A DNA stretch of 64,000 bases from the NCBI RefSeq assembly GCF_023073315.1, contig NZ_JADPJH010000020.1, forward strand, positions 78,479 to 142,478, written 5' to 3'. This stretch comes from Bradyrhizobium sp. 1. Lineage in GTDB: Bacteria > Pseudomonadota > Alphaproteobacteria > Rhizobiales > Xanthobacteraceae. The position numbers and the translations under genes are program-made. Positions 19,676-28,304 of this stretch are shown one piece after another; the stretch's first letter is position 1; each line of letters starts with the position of its first letter. The notes under the pieces are model-generated. The model saw nothing but the letters and a program-made list of their open reading frames with translations, made no database searches and was not told where the DNA came from.

Positions 19676-20716
19676 TTACGCCGGTGTTGCCGCGACATAA
19701 CCCGTCAATCCAAAGCCCTCGCGCGCAGCCGTCATCATCGGCACCAGCGCATTCGGATGAATGAACTCGTCGCGGAAGCAGGGATGGGTCTTGGGATCGA
19801 AGATCTTCTTCAGCCAGTCGACCACGATCTTGTGGCGTTCGGAGTCGCGGAATTCCTTGTGGTAGGTGAGCCAGAGATCGGCATGGTGGCTGACGCCGAG
19901 ATCGACGGCAACGAGCGGCGCGCCGAGCGCGATCGACACGGTCGGCAGGAAGCCGATGCCGGCGCCGCGCTCCACCGCGTAGAGCACGCCGACCGAGGAG
20001 TTGGTCTTGATCCCGACGATGCCTTCGAGCGATTTCAGCCCGAGCACGCGGGCATAGGCGCTGTCGTCGACCTGCGGCGCGCTCTGCTTGATGATGCGGT
20101 GGTTCGGCAAGTCCGCGAGCGCCGCCGGCACGCCGTAGAGGTTCTCGTACTCCTTGGAGACGAAGGGGTAGATGTGCAGGCGGCCGAGCTTGGCGACGAT
20201 CAGATCGGGATTGGTCGGTGGCTCGAGCTGGATCGCGATGTCCGACTCCAGGCGCGCGACGTCGGCCTGCTCCATCGCGCAACGCAGATCGACTGTGATC
20301 TTGCGATAGGTCTTCTGGAAATCGATCAGCCGCGGCAGGATCCAGAAATTGCCGGGGCCTTCGGTCACTGCGACGCGCACCGTGCCCGAGGTGTCGTTCG
20401 ACGCGCGCGAGGCGCGGCGGAACACGTTGAAGGCGTGACGCTCCATATGCGTGACGTCGGCGATCATCCCGGTGCCTTCATCGCTCAGCGTGAGCCCGCT
20501 CTGGTCGCGCAGGAACAGTTTGCAGCCGATGCTCTCTTCGAGCCGGTCGATCCTGCGCATCAACGTGGTGGAGGTGAGCCCGAGCTCCTCGGCGGCGTTG
20601 CGGAAACTTTTATATTTTGCGCAAGCTAAAAATAGTTTCAAATCGTCCCAGGACGCGTCCAGGGCTTCTTCACGGTGCTGCATCATCGCAGCACCCCGGT
20701 GCAATAACTGCTGCAT
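19676..20716 (-). CDS. LysR-family transcriptional regulator
   Basis: A LysR-type regulator of 346 residues. The N-terminal winged helix-turn-helix is clear (DDLKLFLACAKYKSFRNAAEELG ... MRRIDRLEES), followed by a periplasmic-binding-protein-like effector domain from about residue 100. It is divergent from two acetyltransferase genes and an isochorismatase-like gene, the classical layout of a regulator controlling its neighbours. The start at 20716 has AGGAG only 1-2 bases upstream; the ATG pair at 20683/20686 is a plausible alternative. Confidence 0.88.
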   Translation of the reverse strand: MQQLLHRGAAMMQHREEALDASWDDLKLFLACAKYKSFRNAAEELGLTSTTLMRRIDRLEESIGCKLFLRDQSGLTLSDEGTGMIADVTHMERHAFNVFRRASRASNDTSGTVRVAVTEGPGNFWILPRLIDFQKTYRKITVDLRCAMEQADVARLESDIAIQLEPPTNPDLIVAKLGRLHIYPFVSKEYENLYGVPAALADLPNHRIIKQSAPQVDDSAYARVLGLKSLEGIVGIKTNSSVGVLYAVERGAGIGFLPTVSIALGAPLVAVDLGVSHHADLWLTYHKEFRDSERHKIVVDWLKKIFDPKTHPCFRDEFIHPNALVPMMTAAREGFGLTGYVAATPA

Positions 20717-20724
20717 ACTCCTGA

Positions 20725-20757
20725 TCCCCAGCCGCTAAGCTCATCCTCATAGCGGGG
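20725..20757. promoter_or_regulatory. inverted repeat between LysR and GNAT genes (possible operator)
   Basis: The intergenic stretch holds an imperfect dyad, CCCCAGCCGCT at 20726-20736 and AGCGGGG at 20751-20757. Its spacing and place between the divergent LysR and acetyltransferase genes suit a LysR-type site. No canonical T-N11-A assignment is forced. Confidence 0.4.
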
Positions 20758-20793
20758 TACGAAAGCCGCGAACGATAGAGGGGCGAAGTTGGT

Positions 20794-21405
20794 ATGGAAA
20801 GGGGCTCGTTTGCCGCAAGGCATGATTTCGACGCGCTGCCGCCCAGTCCGGACATCGACGTCCGCTGTGCGCAATTTTCCGAAATTGCGGCGCTTTCCGA
20901 AATGGCGCAGCGGCTGGTGCCGGGCGTACAGATCGGCGCGGCCGAGCTTGCCAGATACTTCACGTTCGATCCCCAGAGCATCCTGACCTTCAGCCGGCAG
21001 GGCCATCTCGTCGGCGGCATGGCGTTCCTGTTTCTCAGCGAGCGCGGCCACGATGCGCTGCTGCTCGACGAGATCTGCCTCACCGCGCCCGAGATGCATT
21101 ATCTTGCGTCCCCGCAGGAGGACGTTGCTGCCATCTACATCTGGGCGATCGCGGCAACCGGGCGCGGCGTCGCCGGTCTCGGCAAGGCCGCGGCTCATCT
21201 GCGACAGTTAAGATTTCGCGGCGCCGATTGCTATGCGCAGCCGTCAACCGTGGCCGGACGAGAGATCATGAGAGCGACCGGCTTTGCGCCTGTCCCGAGC
21301 TTCCAGCCCGACCTCTGGTGTTACGAGCGCCCCTGGCACCGGCAGCCGATGCTCAAGCCGGGCGCGGTCATCCAAGCAAGGAGTTTTGCAGATGCACGGC
21401 ACTAG
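20794..21405 (+). CDS. GNAT-type acetyltransferase-like protein
   Basis: A 203-residue protein with a GNAT-like arrangement: a hydrophobic strand ILTFSRQGHLVGGMAFLFL, an acyl-CoA-loop-like area GRGVAGLGKAAAHLRQL and a C-terminal strand SFQPDLWCYER. Substrate unknown. The next gene overlaps it by 14 bases. It is the first gene of the LysR-adjacent cluster. Confidence 0.7.
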   Translation: MERGSFAARHDFDALPPSPDIDVRCAQFSEIAALSEMAQRLVPGVQIGAAELARYFTFDPQSILTFSRQGHLVGGMAFLFLSERGHDALLLDEICLTAPEMHYLASPQEDVAAIYIWAIAATGRGVAGLGKAAAHLRQLRFRGADCYAQPSTVAGREIMRATGFAPVPSFQPDLWCYERPWHRQPMLKPGAVIQARSFADARH

Positions 21406-22012
21406 GATTCCCCTCGCCAAGCCCGACTCCCGCGCCATCACCATCCGCCTCGCGCGCGACCCCAGCGATCTCATGCTGGTCACCGCCATTCGCGCCGCGG
21501 TCTATCTTGCCGAGCAGGATTGTCCGTTCGACGAGGAGTTCGACGGCAACGACATGGTCGCTGCCCATTTCATCGGCTATGTCGGCAACGAGCCCGCGGG
21601 CTGCCTGCGGGTGCGCTTCTTCGGCGATTTCGCCAAGGTGGAGCGGCTCGCGGTGCGGCACCAATACCGGCGCTCGCGCGTTTCGTTCAAGCTGGTGCAG
21701 GCGAGCGTCGACTACGTGAAGCGCAAGGGCTTTCGCAAGATCTACGGCCAGGCGCAGGACCGGCTGGTCGATTTCTGGGCCCATTTCGGCGCCAAGCCGC
21801 TCGGCCACAATCGCAAGATCACCTTCTCGGATTTCTCCTATACGGAGATGCTGCTGGAGATCGAGCCGGGGCCGGACGCCATCACGCTCGACAGCGATCC
21901 CTATGTGATCATCCGTCCCGAGGGCGATTGGGACCGGCCTGGTGTGCTCGACGCATCGGCGGGGCGCGCGGTGACCTCGCCGCTGCGGGGCCTCGCAGTC
22001 GCCGATCGCTGA
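21392..22012 (+). CDS. GNAT N-acetyltransferase
   Basis: A 206-residue GNAT protein: the central strand and acyl-CoA loop are VERLAVRHQYRRSRVSFKLVQAS followed by YVKRKGFRKIYGQAQD, and the late segment LVDFWAHFGAKPLG is a family hallmark. The N-terminal region (AAVYLAEQDCPFDEEFDGND) resembles autoinducer-synthase/ElaA-like GNATs. The ATG at 21392 has AAGGAG upstream and overlaps the previous gene by 14 bases, so coupling is likely. Confidence 0.85.
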   Translation: MHGTRIPLAKPDSRAITIRLARDPSDLMLVTAIRAAVYLAEQDCPFDEEFDGNDMVAAHFIGYVGNEPAGCLRVRFFGDFAKVERLAVRHQYRRSRVSFKLVQASVDYVKRKGFRKIYGQAQDRLVDFWAHFGAKPLGHNRKITFSDFSYTEMLLEIEPGPDAITLDSDPYVIIRPEGDWDRPGVLDASAGRAVTSPLRGLAVADR

Positions 22013-22037
22013 AACTGTTGCAGCTCGGCGCAAGACA

Positions 22038-22601
22038 ATGCTGACTTCAATCCAAGATGATCCGCCGATCCTGATCTGCGCGGATCTCCAGGCCGAATAT
22101 CTGACCCCCGGGCGTCGCCACGTCATCCTCGACGGCGACGCCGCCACCCTGCGTTGCCTGGAGCTTCTGGCGCTGTGGCGCACCAATCTCTGGCCGGTGA
22201 TGCATCTGAAGCGCATCGCCCAGGCCGCCTGGTTCAATCCGGCATCGAAGCTGACCGATTGGATCGCGGAGGCGAGGCCGAACCCGGGAGAAATGACGTT
22301 CGAGCACCCGCTGCCGTCAGCCTATAGTTCCGCGCGGTTTGTGGACTACATGTCCAATATCCGCAATGTCCGCTCCGTGTTGATCGGATTTTCGCTGGAC
22401 GAGACCATCCTGGCCACCGCCGTGGACGGGTTTCACCGCAGCCATCGCTACCAGATCGTCGCCGACGCCGTGGCCTGCCGGCAGCCGGGCACGGGTGATG
22501 CGGCCGCCTACAAAACCTCGGTGGTGAATGTCATCAGTAATTTTGCTACAATCCAGTCCAGCGCCGAACTGATCAGAGCCAGCGGCGCCGTTGCGGTGTA
22601 G
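22038..22601 (+). CDS. isochorismatase-fold protein lacking catalytic residues
   Basis: A 187-residue protein of the isochorismatase-like fold. The first catalytic Asp is present in ICADLQAEYL (Asp16), but the usual Lys position falls in EHPLPSAY (residues 89-96, no Lys) and the usual nucleophilic Cys of the G-x-x-T-x-x-C-V motif corresponds to Thr123 in GFSLDETILATA. It may be a pseudoenzyme, a binding or regulatory subunit, or use another chemistry. Third gene of the LysR-adjacent run. Confidence 0.75.
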   Translation: MLTSIQDDPPILICADLQAEYLTPGRRHVILDGDAATLRCLELLALWRTNLWPVMHLKRIAQAAWFNPASKLTDWIAEARPNPGEMTFEHPLPSAYSSARFVDYMSNIRNVRSVLIGFSLDETILATAVDGFHRSHRYQIVADAVACRQPGTGDAAAYKTSVVNVISNFATIQSSAELIRASGAVAV

Positions 22602-22631
22602 GCGGCCGCGATCGGCGGATGGGATGGAACA

Positions 22632-22802
22632 TTGTCGCGGGGAGACGAGCTCAAGGAGCTGGCGAGCGGGTTGTCGCGTGCCGCCGAGGCGGCGCGCGAC
22701 CTCGGCTTGCCCACGACGGTCTATCTGCTCTCGATGGCGCTCGTCGAGGTGAGGGAGGCCGCTGCCGCCGCCGACGATGGCGATGACGACAGCGCGGCCT
22801 GA
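22632..22802 (+). CDS. small acidic helical protein
   Basis: A 56-residue frame from TTG at 22632 (LSRGDELKELASGLSRAAEAARDLG ... REAAAAADDGDDDSAA) ending TGA. It is one predicted amphipathic helix with an acidic tail; codon third positions are G/C-rich. It follows the isochorismatase-like gene by 30 bases and could be part of that transcript. The start codon and ribosome site are weak. Confidence 0.4.
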   Translation: MSRGDELKELASGLSRAAEAARDLGLPTTVYLLSMALVEVREAAAAADDGDDDSAA

Positions 22803-22945
22803 AGGCTGTCCCGTCTGCGGCTTTGTGCAACGCTGCTGAGCGCTCGCTGCCGATGAATTGACGTTGCAAGTTCTGTCTCATGGCAATAGCCAAGTGATGA
22901 CGTGAGCCGCGCCGGCGACGCGACGACTTTAAGGGATCCCCGCAA

Positions 22946-24328
22946 ATGTCCATGCTGCCCAATTCGCAAGAAGCCCGGGATGTGGCCTACCAGCTCCATT
23001 CTTACACCAACGCGCGCGCCCATCAGCAGGCCGGTCCGCTGGTGATCGAGCGCGGCGAGGGCGCTTACGTGTTCGACGCGGCAGGCAAGCGCTATTTCGA
23101 GGCGATGGCCGGCCTTTGGAGCGTCGGGCTCGGCTTCAACGAGAAGCGGCTGGTCGACGCCGCGCACAAGCAGATGCTGGCGCTGCCGTTCTACCATACG
23201 TTCTCCGCCAAATCGCACGGGCCCTCGATCGATCTCGCCGAGAAGCTGGTGTCGCTCGCGCCTGTGCCGATGAGCAAGGTGTTCTTCACCAATTCCGGCT
23301 CGGAGGCCAACGACACCGTTCTGAAGCTGATCGCCTATCGCTCCAACGCGCTCGGCCAGCCCCAGCGCAAGAAGGTGATCAGCCGGATGCGCGCCTATCA
23401 CGGCGTCACCATCGCATCCGCAAGCCTCACGGGCCTGCCGAACAACCATCGCTCGTTCGACCTGCCGCTGCCGAACATCCTGCACACGGGCTCGCCGCAT
23501 TTCTACAAGGACGGCGCGCCCGGCGAGAGCGAGGAAGCTTTTGCGACCCGCCGGGCGGAAGAGCTCGACGCGCTGATCCAGAAAGAAGGGCCGGAGACGA
23601 TCGCGGCATTCTTCGGCGAGCCGGTGATGGGGGCGGGCGGCGTCATCGTGCCGCCGGCGACCTATTGGGACAAGATCCAGGCGGTCCTGAAGAAGTACGA
23701 TATCCTGCTGGTCGCCGACGAGGTGATCTGCGGTTTCGGCCGCACCGGCAAGATGTTCGGCTGCGAGACCTACGGCATCAAGCCTGATGTGCTCGTGGTC
23801 TCCAAGCAGATCACCTCGAGCTATTTCCCGTTCTCGGCGATCCTGATGAACGACAAGATGTTCGAGCCGATCGCCGACGAGAGCAACAAGATCGGCGTGC
23901 TCGGGCACGGGTTCACTGCGGGCGGGCATCCGGTCGGCTCGGCCATTGCGCTGGAAAACCTCAAGATCATCGAGGAGCGCGGCCTGGTCGCGCATGCCGC
24001 CGAGCTCGGTGCCTACATGCAGGGCAAGCTGCGCGAGCTCACCAGCCATCCGCTGGTCGGCGAGGTCCGCGGCGTCGGCATGATCGCAGCGATCGAGCTC
24101 GTGCTCGACAAGGGCCGCAAGACGGCCGCGAGCACGCCCGGCGCGGTCGGCGGCATGGCCAGCCGCATGCTCCAGGAGCGCGGCGTGATCTCGCGCAACA
24201 TGCTCGATGCCATCGCCATCTGCCCGCCGCTGATCGTTACCAAGGCCCAGATCGACGAGCTGATCGCGGCGATATCAGGCGTGCTGAATGACATGAAGCC
24301 GGAAGTGGCGAAGCTGACGCCGGCGTAA
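22946..24328 (+). CDS. class III aminotransferase (omega-aminotransferase)
   Basis: A PLP-dependent transaminase of the class III (ornithine/beta-alanine:pyruvate) family, 460 residues, cytosolic. The family motif DEVICGFGRTG is at 258-268 and the Schiff-base lysine is Lys287 in DVLVVSKQITSSYFP. The conserved N-terminal FTNSGSEAND loop binds the cofactor phosphate. It may act on an omega-amino acid such as beta-alanine or a polyamine derivative. The neighbouring LysR cluster gives a possible regulatory link but no shared operon is obvious. Confidence 0.92.
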   Translation: MSMLPNSQEARDVAYQLHSYTNARAHQQAGPLVIERGEGAYVFDAAGKRYFEAMAGLWSVGLGFNEKRLVDAAHKQMLALPFYHTFSAKSHGPSIDLAEKLVSLAPVPMSKVFFTNSGSEANDTVLKLIAYRSNALGQPQRKKVISRMRAYHGVTIASASLTGLPNNHRSFDLPLPNILHTGSPHFYKDGAPGESEEAFATRRAEELDALIQKEGPETIAAFFGEPVMGAGGVIVPPATYWDKIQAVLKKYDILLVADEVICGFGRTGKMFGCETYGIKPDVLVVSKQITSSYFPFSAILMNDKMFEPIADESNKIGVLGHGFTAGGHPVGSAIALENLKIIEERGLVAHAAELGAYMQGKLRELTSHPLVGEVRGVGMIAAIELVLDKGRKTAASTPGAVGGMASRMLQERGVISRNMLDAIAICPPLIVTKAQIDELIAAISGVLNDMKPEVAKLTPA

Positions 24329-24439
24329 GCGGCTCCAACTCCATCGCCGTCACCCCTGCGCAACGGCGAAGCCGTTGTCGCTGGAGGTGGCCGCTTCTTC
24401 AGCGGCCCTCGAAGGGCGGCGGCCCGACTGCAGCAGCGG

Positions 24440-24510
24440 GGCCGTGCATCCTTCGAGGCTCCTCGTGCGATGCTTCGCATCGCACGCCTCGCGCCTCAGG
24501 ATGACGGTGT
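24440..24510. repeat. palindromic dispersed repeat with perfect stem-loop
   Basis: The segment ATCCTTCGAGGCTC...GCGCCTCAGGATGA is imperfectly self-complementary and contains a perfect hairpin GTGCGATGC-TTC-GCATCGCAC (24465-24485). It looks like one of the high-copy intergenic palindromes of Bradyrhizobium. It lies between the aminotransferase and rnd genes, which are convergent. Confidence 0.6.
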
Positions 24511-25680
24511 GGTTGTTGGTATCGCGGCTTGCTCCGCCCGCTGAACCCCGATCACGCGGCCTTTCTCGACCGCAAGTGCCAGCTCGCCGCGCTTGAGCTT
24601 CAACGCGGCATCGCCGAACAGCTCGCGGCGCCAGCCGCGCAAAGCGGGAACGTCGGCCTCGTCATTGGCTGCGATCTCCTCGAGGTCGTCGACCGTCGCG
24701 ATCACCTTGCTGGCGACGGCATGGCGCTCCGCGGTCATGCGCAGCAGCACCTTCAACAGCTCGACGATGGCGGCGCCATTGTTATTGTTGCGCGGCTTTT
24801 CCAGCTTCGGCAGCGTCGCTGGGTCCCGGGCCAGCCCGCGCGTGACCGCGGCAACGATATCCGCGCCCCACTTCGACTTCTCAAAACCCTTCGGCACAGA
24901 GCGCAAGTTTGCGAGCTTCTCCAGCGTATTCGGTGCGTGGGTCGCGATATCGCTGATGGCTTCGTCGCGCAGCACGCGGCCGCGCGGCACGTCGCGGCTC
25001 TGGGCTTCCTGCTCCCGCCAGGCGGCGACCTCCATCAGGACTGCGAGGTCCTTCGGCTTGCGCACCCGTGTCTTCAGCCGTTCCCAGGCGCGCTCGGGGT
25101 GGAAGTCGTAGGTCTTGGGCGACGTCAGGACCTCCATCTCGATGGAGACCCACTCGCTGCGGCGGCGCTTCTTCAAATCGGCATCGAGCGCGGCGAACAC
25201 GTCGCGCAAATGCGTGACGTCGGACTCCGCGTAATGCATCTGCTCCTTGCTCAGCGGCCGGCGCGACCAGTCGGTAAAGCGGTGGGTTTTGTCCGGGCGG
25301 TGGCCGGCGACCTTCTCGACGAGCGCGTCGTAGGCAATGCTGTCGCCATAGCCGAGCACCATGGCCGCGACCTGGGTGTCGAACACCGGATGCGGAATGA
25401 TGTTGGCCTGGTGCCAGATGATCTCGATGTCCTGGCGGGCGGCGTGAAAAACCTTCAGCACGCTCTCGTTGCCCATCAGCTCGAAGAACGGCTTGAGGTC
25501 GATCCCCTCGGCCAGGGTGTCGATGACGACCGCTTCCTCGGCGCTGGCCATCTGCACCACGCACAACAGCGGGTAATAGGTGGTTTCGCGCAGGAACTCG
25601 GTATCGACAGTAATGACGGGGTGCTTGGCCAGCCGGCTGCAGGCAGCCGCGAGGTCAGCGGTGGTGGTAATCAAATCCAT
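24496..25680 (-). CDS. rnd: ribonuclease D
   Basis: A 3'-5' exoribonuclease of the DEDDy family, used in tRNA 3' maturation. Of 394 residues, the three exonuclease blocks are present: VDTEFLRE (Exo I), [11 protein letters not shown] (Exo II) and YAESDVTHL (Exo III), followed by two HRDC-like RNA-binding domains (one near residues 215-290). It is a standalone gene on the minus strand. Confidence 0.95.
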   Translation of the reverse strand: MDLITTTADLAAACSRLAKHPVITVDTEFLRETTYYPLLCVVQMASAEEAVVIDTLAEGIDLKPFFELMGNESVLKVFHAARQDIEIIWHQANIIPHPVFDTQVAAMVLGYGDSIAYDALVEKVAGHRPDKTHRFTDWSRRPLSKEQMHYAESDVTHLRDVFAALDADLKKRRRSEWVSIEMEVLTSPKTYDFHPERAWERLKTRVRKPKDLAVLMEVAAWREQEAQSRDVPRGRVLRDEAISDIATHAPNTLEKLANLRSVPKGFEKSKWGADIVAAVTRGLARDPATLPKLEKPRNNNNGAAIVELLKVLLRMTAERHAVASKVIATVDDLEEIAANDEADVPALRGWRRELFGDAALKLKRGELALAVEKGRVIGVQRAEQAAIPTTTPSS

Positions 25681-25795
25681 GAACGGCCCATGACAAGTCC
25701 ATCAGCCGTTCTGCCGAAAGCACTGTGATGTCAAGGGGCTCTAAGCGAATTCGAGCCTTGCATCGGGCTGGAATCACCTCTTTCCGACGAAATGC

Positions 25796-25927
25796 CTATT
25801 CGTAGCGGACCCGCTGCGAGGATTTGCGGGCGCAGGGCAGCGCCACCACGAGCACGCACATGGCGACCAGAGCCAATCCCAGGAACTCGAAAACCAACAG
25901 ATCCACGGCAAAATCCCTCAGAAACAT
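25796..25927 (-). CDS. small single-pass membrane protein
   Basis: A 43-residue frame, MFLRDFAVDLLVFEFLGL then a single hydrophobic helix ALVAMCVLVVALPC and a basic C-terminus ARKSSQRVRYE. The basic tail after the membrane helix suggests an inner-membrane protein. It lies in the 411-base gap between rnd and the transporter operon. I do not recognise the family. Confidence 0.5.
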   Translation of the reverse strand: MFLRDFAVDLLVFEFLGLALVAMCVLVVALPCARKSSQRVRYE

Positions 25928-26091
25928 TGCTAAACTTGTCTGGGGTGCGTTGAGGGTCTGTTAATTCTCGTGGTTACCGGCGGCGGGGCAGGCCGGATGG
26001 TGGACGCGGGGTTAACGGGCAGGGGCCATCGAAACGAATTCGGCGCCCCGCATGACGGAGCGCCGATGTTCGTTTGCCGTTGGAGCCGGGC

Positions 26092-27423
26092 TTACGGCAG
26101 CTTCAGCGACGTCTCCGCATTATACGGCTTCAGCGTCTCGTCGGCGGCTTTCTGGGCGGCGACGAGGGCTTCCTTCGGCTGCTTCTTGCCATTCAGGACC
26201 AGCATCACTTCGTCCTCGAGGTTCTTGCGGACCGGAACGGTCTTGTAGGTCGCAAACCAGGGCTTGGCGACGTCGAGCTGTTCGACGGCGGTCTTGGCGT
26301 CCGGGTTCTTGTTGAGGAAATCGACCATGTCGGGCGTCTTGTACGCCGCCATGTTGGGCGCGAAATAGCCGGTGGCGCGGCTCCACCAGGCGCTCTTCTC
26401 CGGCGAGGTCATCCACTTGATCAGCGTCCAGGCAGCCTTCTGCTTGTCCGCCTCTAAGCCGGCCGGAATGATCAGCGAGGCGCCGCCGATCGGCACGGCG
26501 TTGCGGACGTTGCGCGGGATGAAGGCGACCTTGTAGTTGAACTTGGCGTTGTCGCGCACATAGGTCAGCGAGCCCGTCGACAGCATCATCATTGCGGCGT
26601 TGCCGGAGATGAAGGAGGTGCTGACGGCAGGACCAGGCGTTGCGCCGGGGGCGTGGACCTTATGCTTATAGACGAGGTCGTTCCACCAGGTCAGCGCGCC
26701 CAGCATCGAGGGCGTATCGTAATAGACCTCGCCGCCGAACTCCTCGTTGTAGTAGCGCCCGCCATTGGTCATGGTGAGCGTTTCCATCATCCAGCCGCAA
26801 TAGTCGTAGGCGCAGGGGATCGCGATGCCCCATTGGGTCACCTTGTCGCCCTCGCGCTTGGTGAGCTTCTTGGCCCAGTCGGTCAATTCAGCCCAGGTCT
26901 GCGGCGGCTTGCTGGGATCGAGGCCGGCTTCCTTGGCCTTGTCGGCGTTGATGTAGAGCAGCGGCGTCGAATTGTGGAACGGCACGCCGTAGACCGAGCG
27001 ATCGATCACCGCGTTGCCCTGAAGCGCCGGGAAGAACTGGCCCAAAAACTTTTCTTTGGTGGTGCCGTCGGCTGCGATCAGGCCGTCGAGATTGGTAAGC
27101 TCGTTCTCGATCTGCATGTCCAGGAGGAAGTTCGCCGACATGATCACGGCGGCCGGCGGCTTGCCGGCCTTGATCGACGCGCGCGTCTTGATCAGCGTGT
27201 CGTCGTAGGAGCCGGTGTAGACGGCGGTCGCCTTGATCGCGGGATGTCCTTCGTTGAACTCCTTGATCAAGGTGCCCATGTCGCGGGCGAGCTTGCCGTC
27301 GACGGGGACGGGGAAGAACAGATCGATCTCGGTCGGGCCTTCGGCCATCGCCGGGACGGCGAGGGCGCTGGCGAAAGTGCCTGCCATGGCGAGGCCGAGC
27401 ATGAGCCTGCGGGTAAACAGCAT
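26092..27423 (-). CDS. extracellular solute-binding protein (UgpB-like)
   Basis: Periplasmic family-1 binding protein of 443 residues, likely for sn-glycerol 3-phosphate or a related phospho-sugar. The signal MLFTRRLMLGLAMAGTFASALAVPAMA precedes the start of the mature protein. The upstream frame is open for 71 more codons, but the ATG at 27423 starts right at the signal sequence. It is the last gene of the operon metallophosphoesterase-permease-permease-binding protein; no ATPase gene follows. Confidence 0.92.
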   Translation of the reverse strand: MLFTRRLMLGLAMAGTFASALAVPAMAEGPTEIDLFFPVPVDGKLARDMGTLIKEFNEGHPAIKATAVYTGSYDDTLIKTRASIKAGKPPAAVIMSANFLLDMQIENELTNLDGLIAADGTTKEKFLGQFFPALQGNAVIDRSVYGVPFHNSTPLLYINADKAKEAGLDPSKPPQTWAELTDWAKKLTKREGDKVTQWGIAIPCAYDYCGWMMETLTMTNGGRYYNEEFGGEVYYDTPSMLGALTWWNDLVYKHKVHAPGATPGPAVSTSFISGNAAMMMLSTGSLTYVRDNAKFNYKVAFIPRNVRNAVPIGGASLIIPAGLEADKQKAAWTLIKWMTSPEKSAWWSRATGYFAPNMAAYKTPDMVDFLNKNPDAKTAVEQLDVAKPWFATYKTVPVRKNLEDEVMLVLNGKKQPKEALVAAQKAADETLKPYNAETSLKLP

Positions 27424-27434
27424 CGACAAATCTC

Positions 27435-28304
27435 CTATTTGATGCCTGAGGTGACGAAAGAACTGATGAAGCGTTTCTGGAAGATCAGGAAGGTGATGAG
27501 CAGCGGCGCGATCACCATCAATGTGCCGGCGGCGATGGTGCCCCATGCCTGCGTGCCTTCCGCCGTGGCGGTGAAGACGGACAGTCCCACCGTGAGCGGC
27601 CGTTTGTCCGGTGAATTGATCACCATCAGCGGCCACAGGAAGTCGTTCCAGTGGCTGGTGACGGAGATGATGGCGAACGCCGAAAAGCTCGGCATCGACA
27701 GCGGGATGTAGATGTGGCGGATGCGCTGGAACAGGCTGGCGCCGTCGATCAGCGCTGCGTCCTCAAGCTCGGTCGGAATCGCTTCGAACGCCTGGCGCAT
27801 CAGGAAGGTGCCGAAGGCCGAGGCGAAGAACGGCATCATCACGCCGGTGAGCGTGTCATAGAGGCCGAGCTGTGCCACGAGCTTCAGGTTCGGCACGATC
27901 AAGAGCACCGGCACCAGCATCAGCTGCATCAGGAACAGATAGAAGATCAGCGACTTCCCGGCGAAGTCGAGCCGCGCGAAGGCAAAGCCTGCCAGCGTGA
28001 TCGTGACGAACTGCACCAGCAGGATTCCGGTACATATGATGGTGGTGTTGAGGGTGTAGCGCGGGAAATCGCCGATCTCCCAGGCGTCCCTGACATTGTC
28101 GAGCGTCGGCTTCAGGCTCGGCATCAGCTCGGCCATGAGATTGATGCCGTCGGAGGCCGGGCGCAGCGTCGCAACGCCCATCCACAAGAACGGGATGAGC
28201 CAGACGACCGCGAGCAGCACGGTCAGTAAAAAGCCGAGCTTTGGCGTGATCTCGCGGCGGGTCGCGAGCGGGGCGTCCTTGAGCAGCCAGTCGATCAGCT
28301 TCAT
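27435..28304 (-). CDS. carbohydrate ABC transporter permease (UgpE-like)
   Basis: Inner-membrane permease of 289 residues, family MalG/UgpE, with six helices and the cytoplasmic EAA loop (EAIPTELEDAALIDGASLFQRI). It pairs with the UgpA-like permease whose stop it overlaps by 4 bases (ATGA), so the two are translationally coupled. The binding protein follows by 11 bases. Confidence 0.93.
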   Translation of the reverse strand: MKLIDWLLKDAPLATRREITPKLGFLLTVLLAVVWLIPFLWMGVATLRPASDGINLMAELMPSLKPTLDNVRDAWEIGDFPRYTLNTTIICTGILLVQFVTITLAGFAFARLDFAGKSLIFYLFLMQLMLVPVLLIVPNLKLVAQLGLYDTLTGVMMPFFASAFGTFLMRQAFEAIPTELEDAALIDGASLFQRIRHIYIPLSMPSFSAFAIISVTSHWNDFLWPLMVINSPDKRPLTVGLSVFTATAEGTQAWGTIAAGTLMVIAPLLITFLIFQKRFISSFVTSGIK

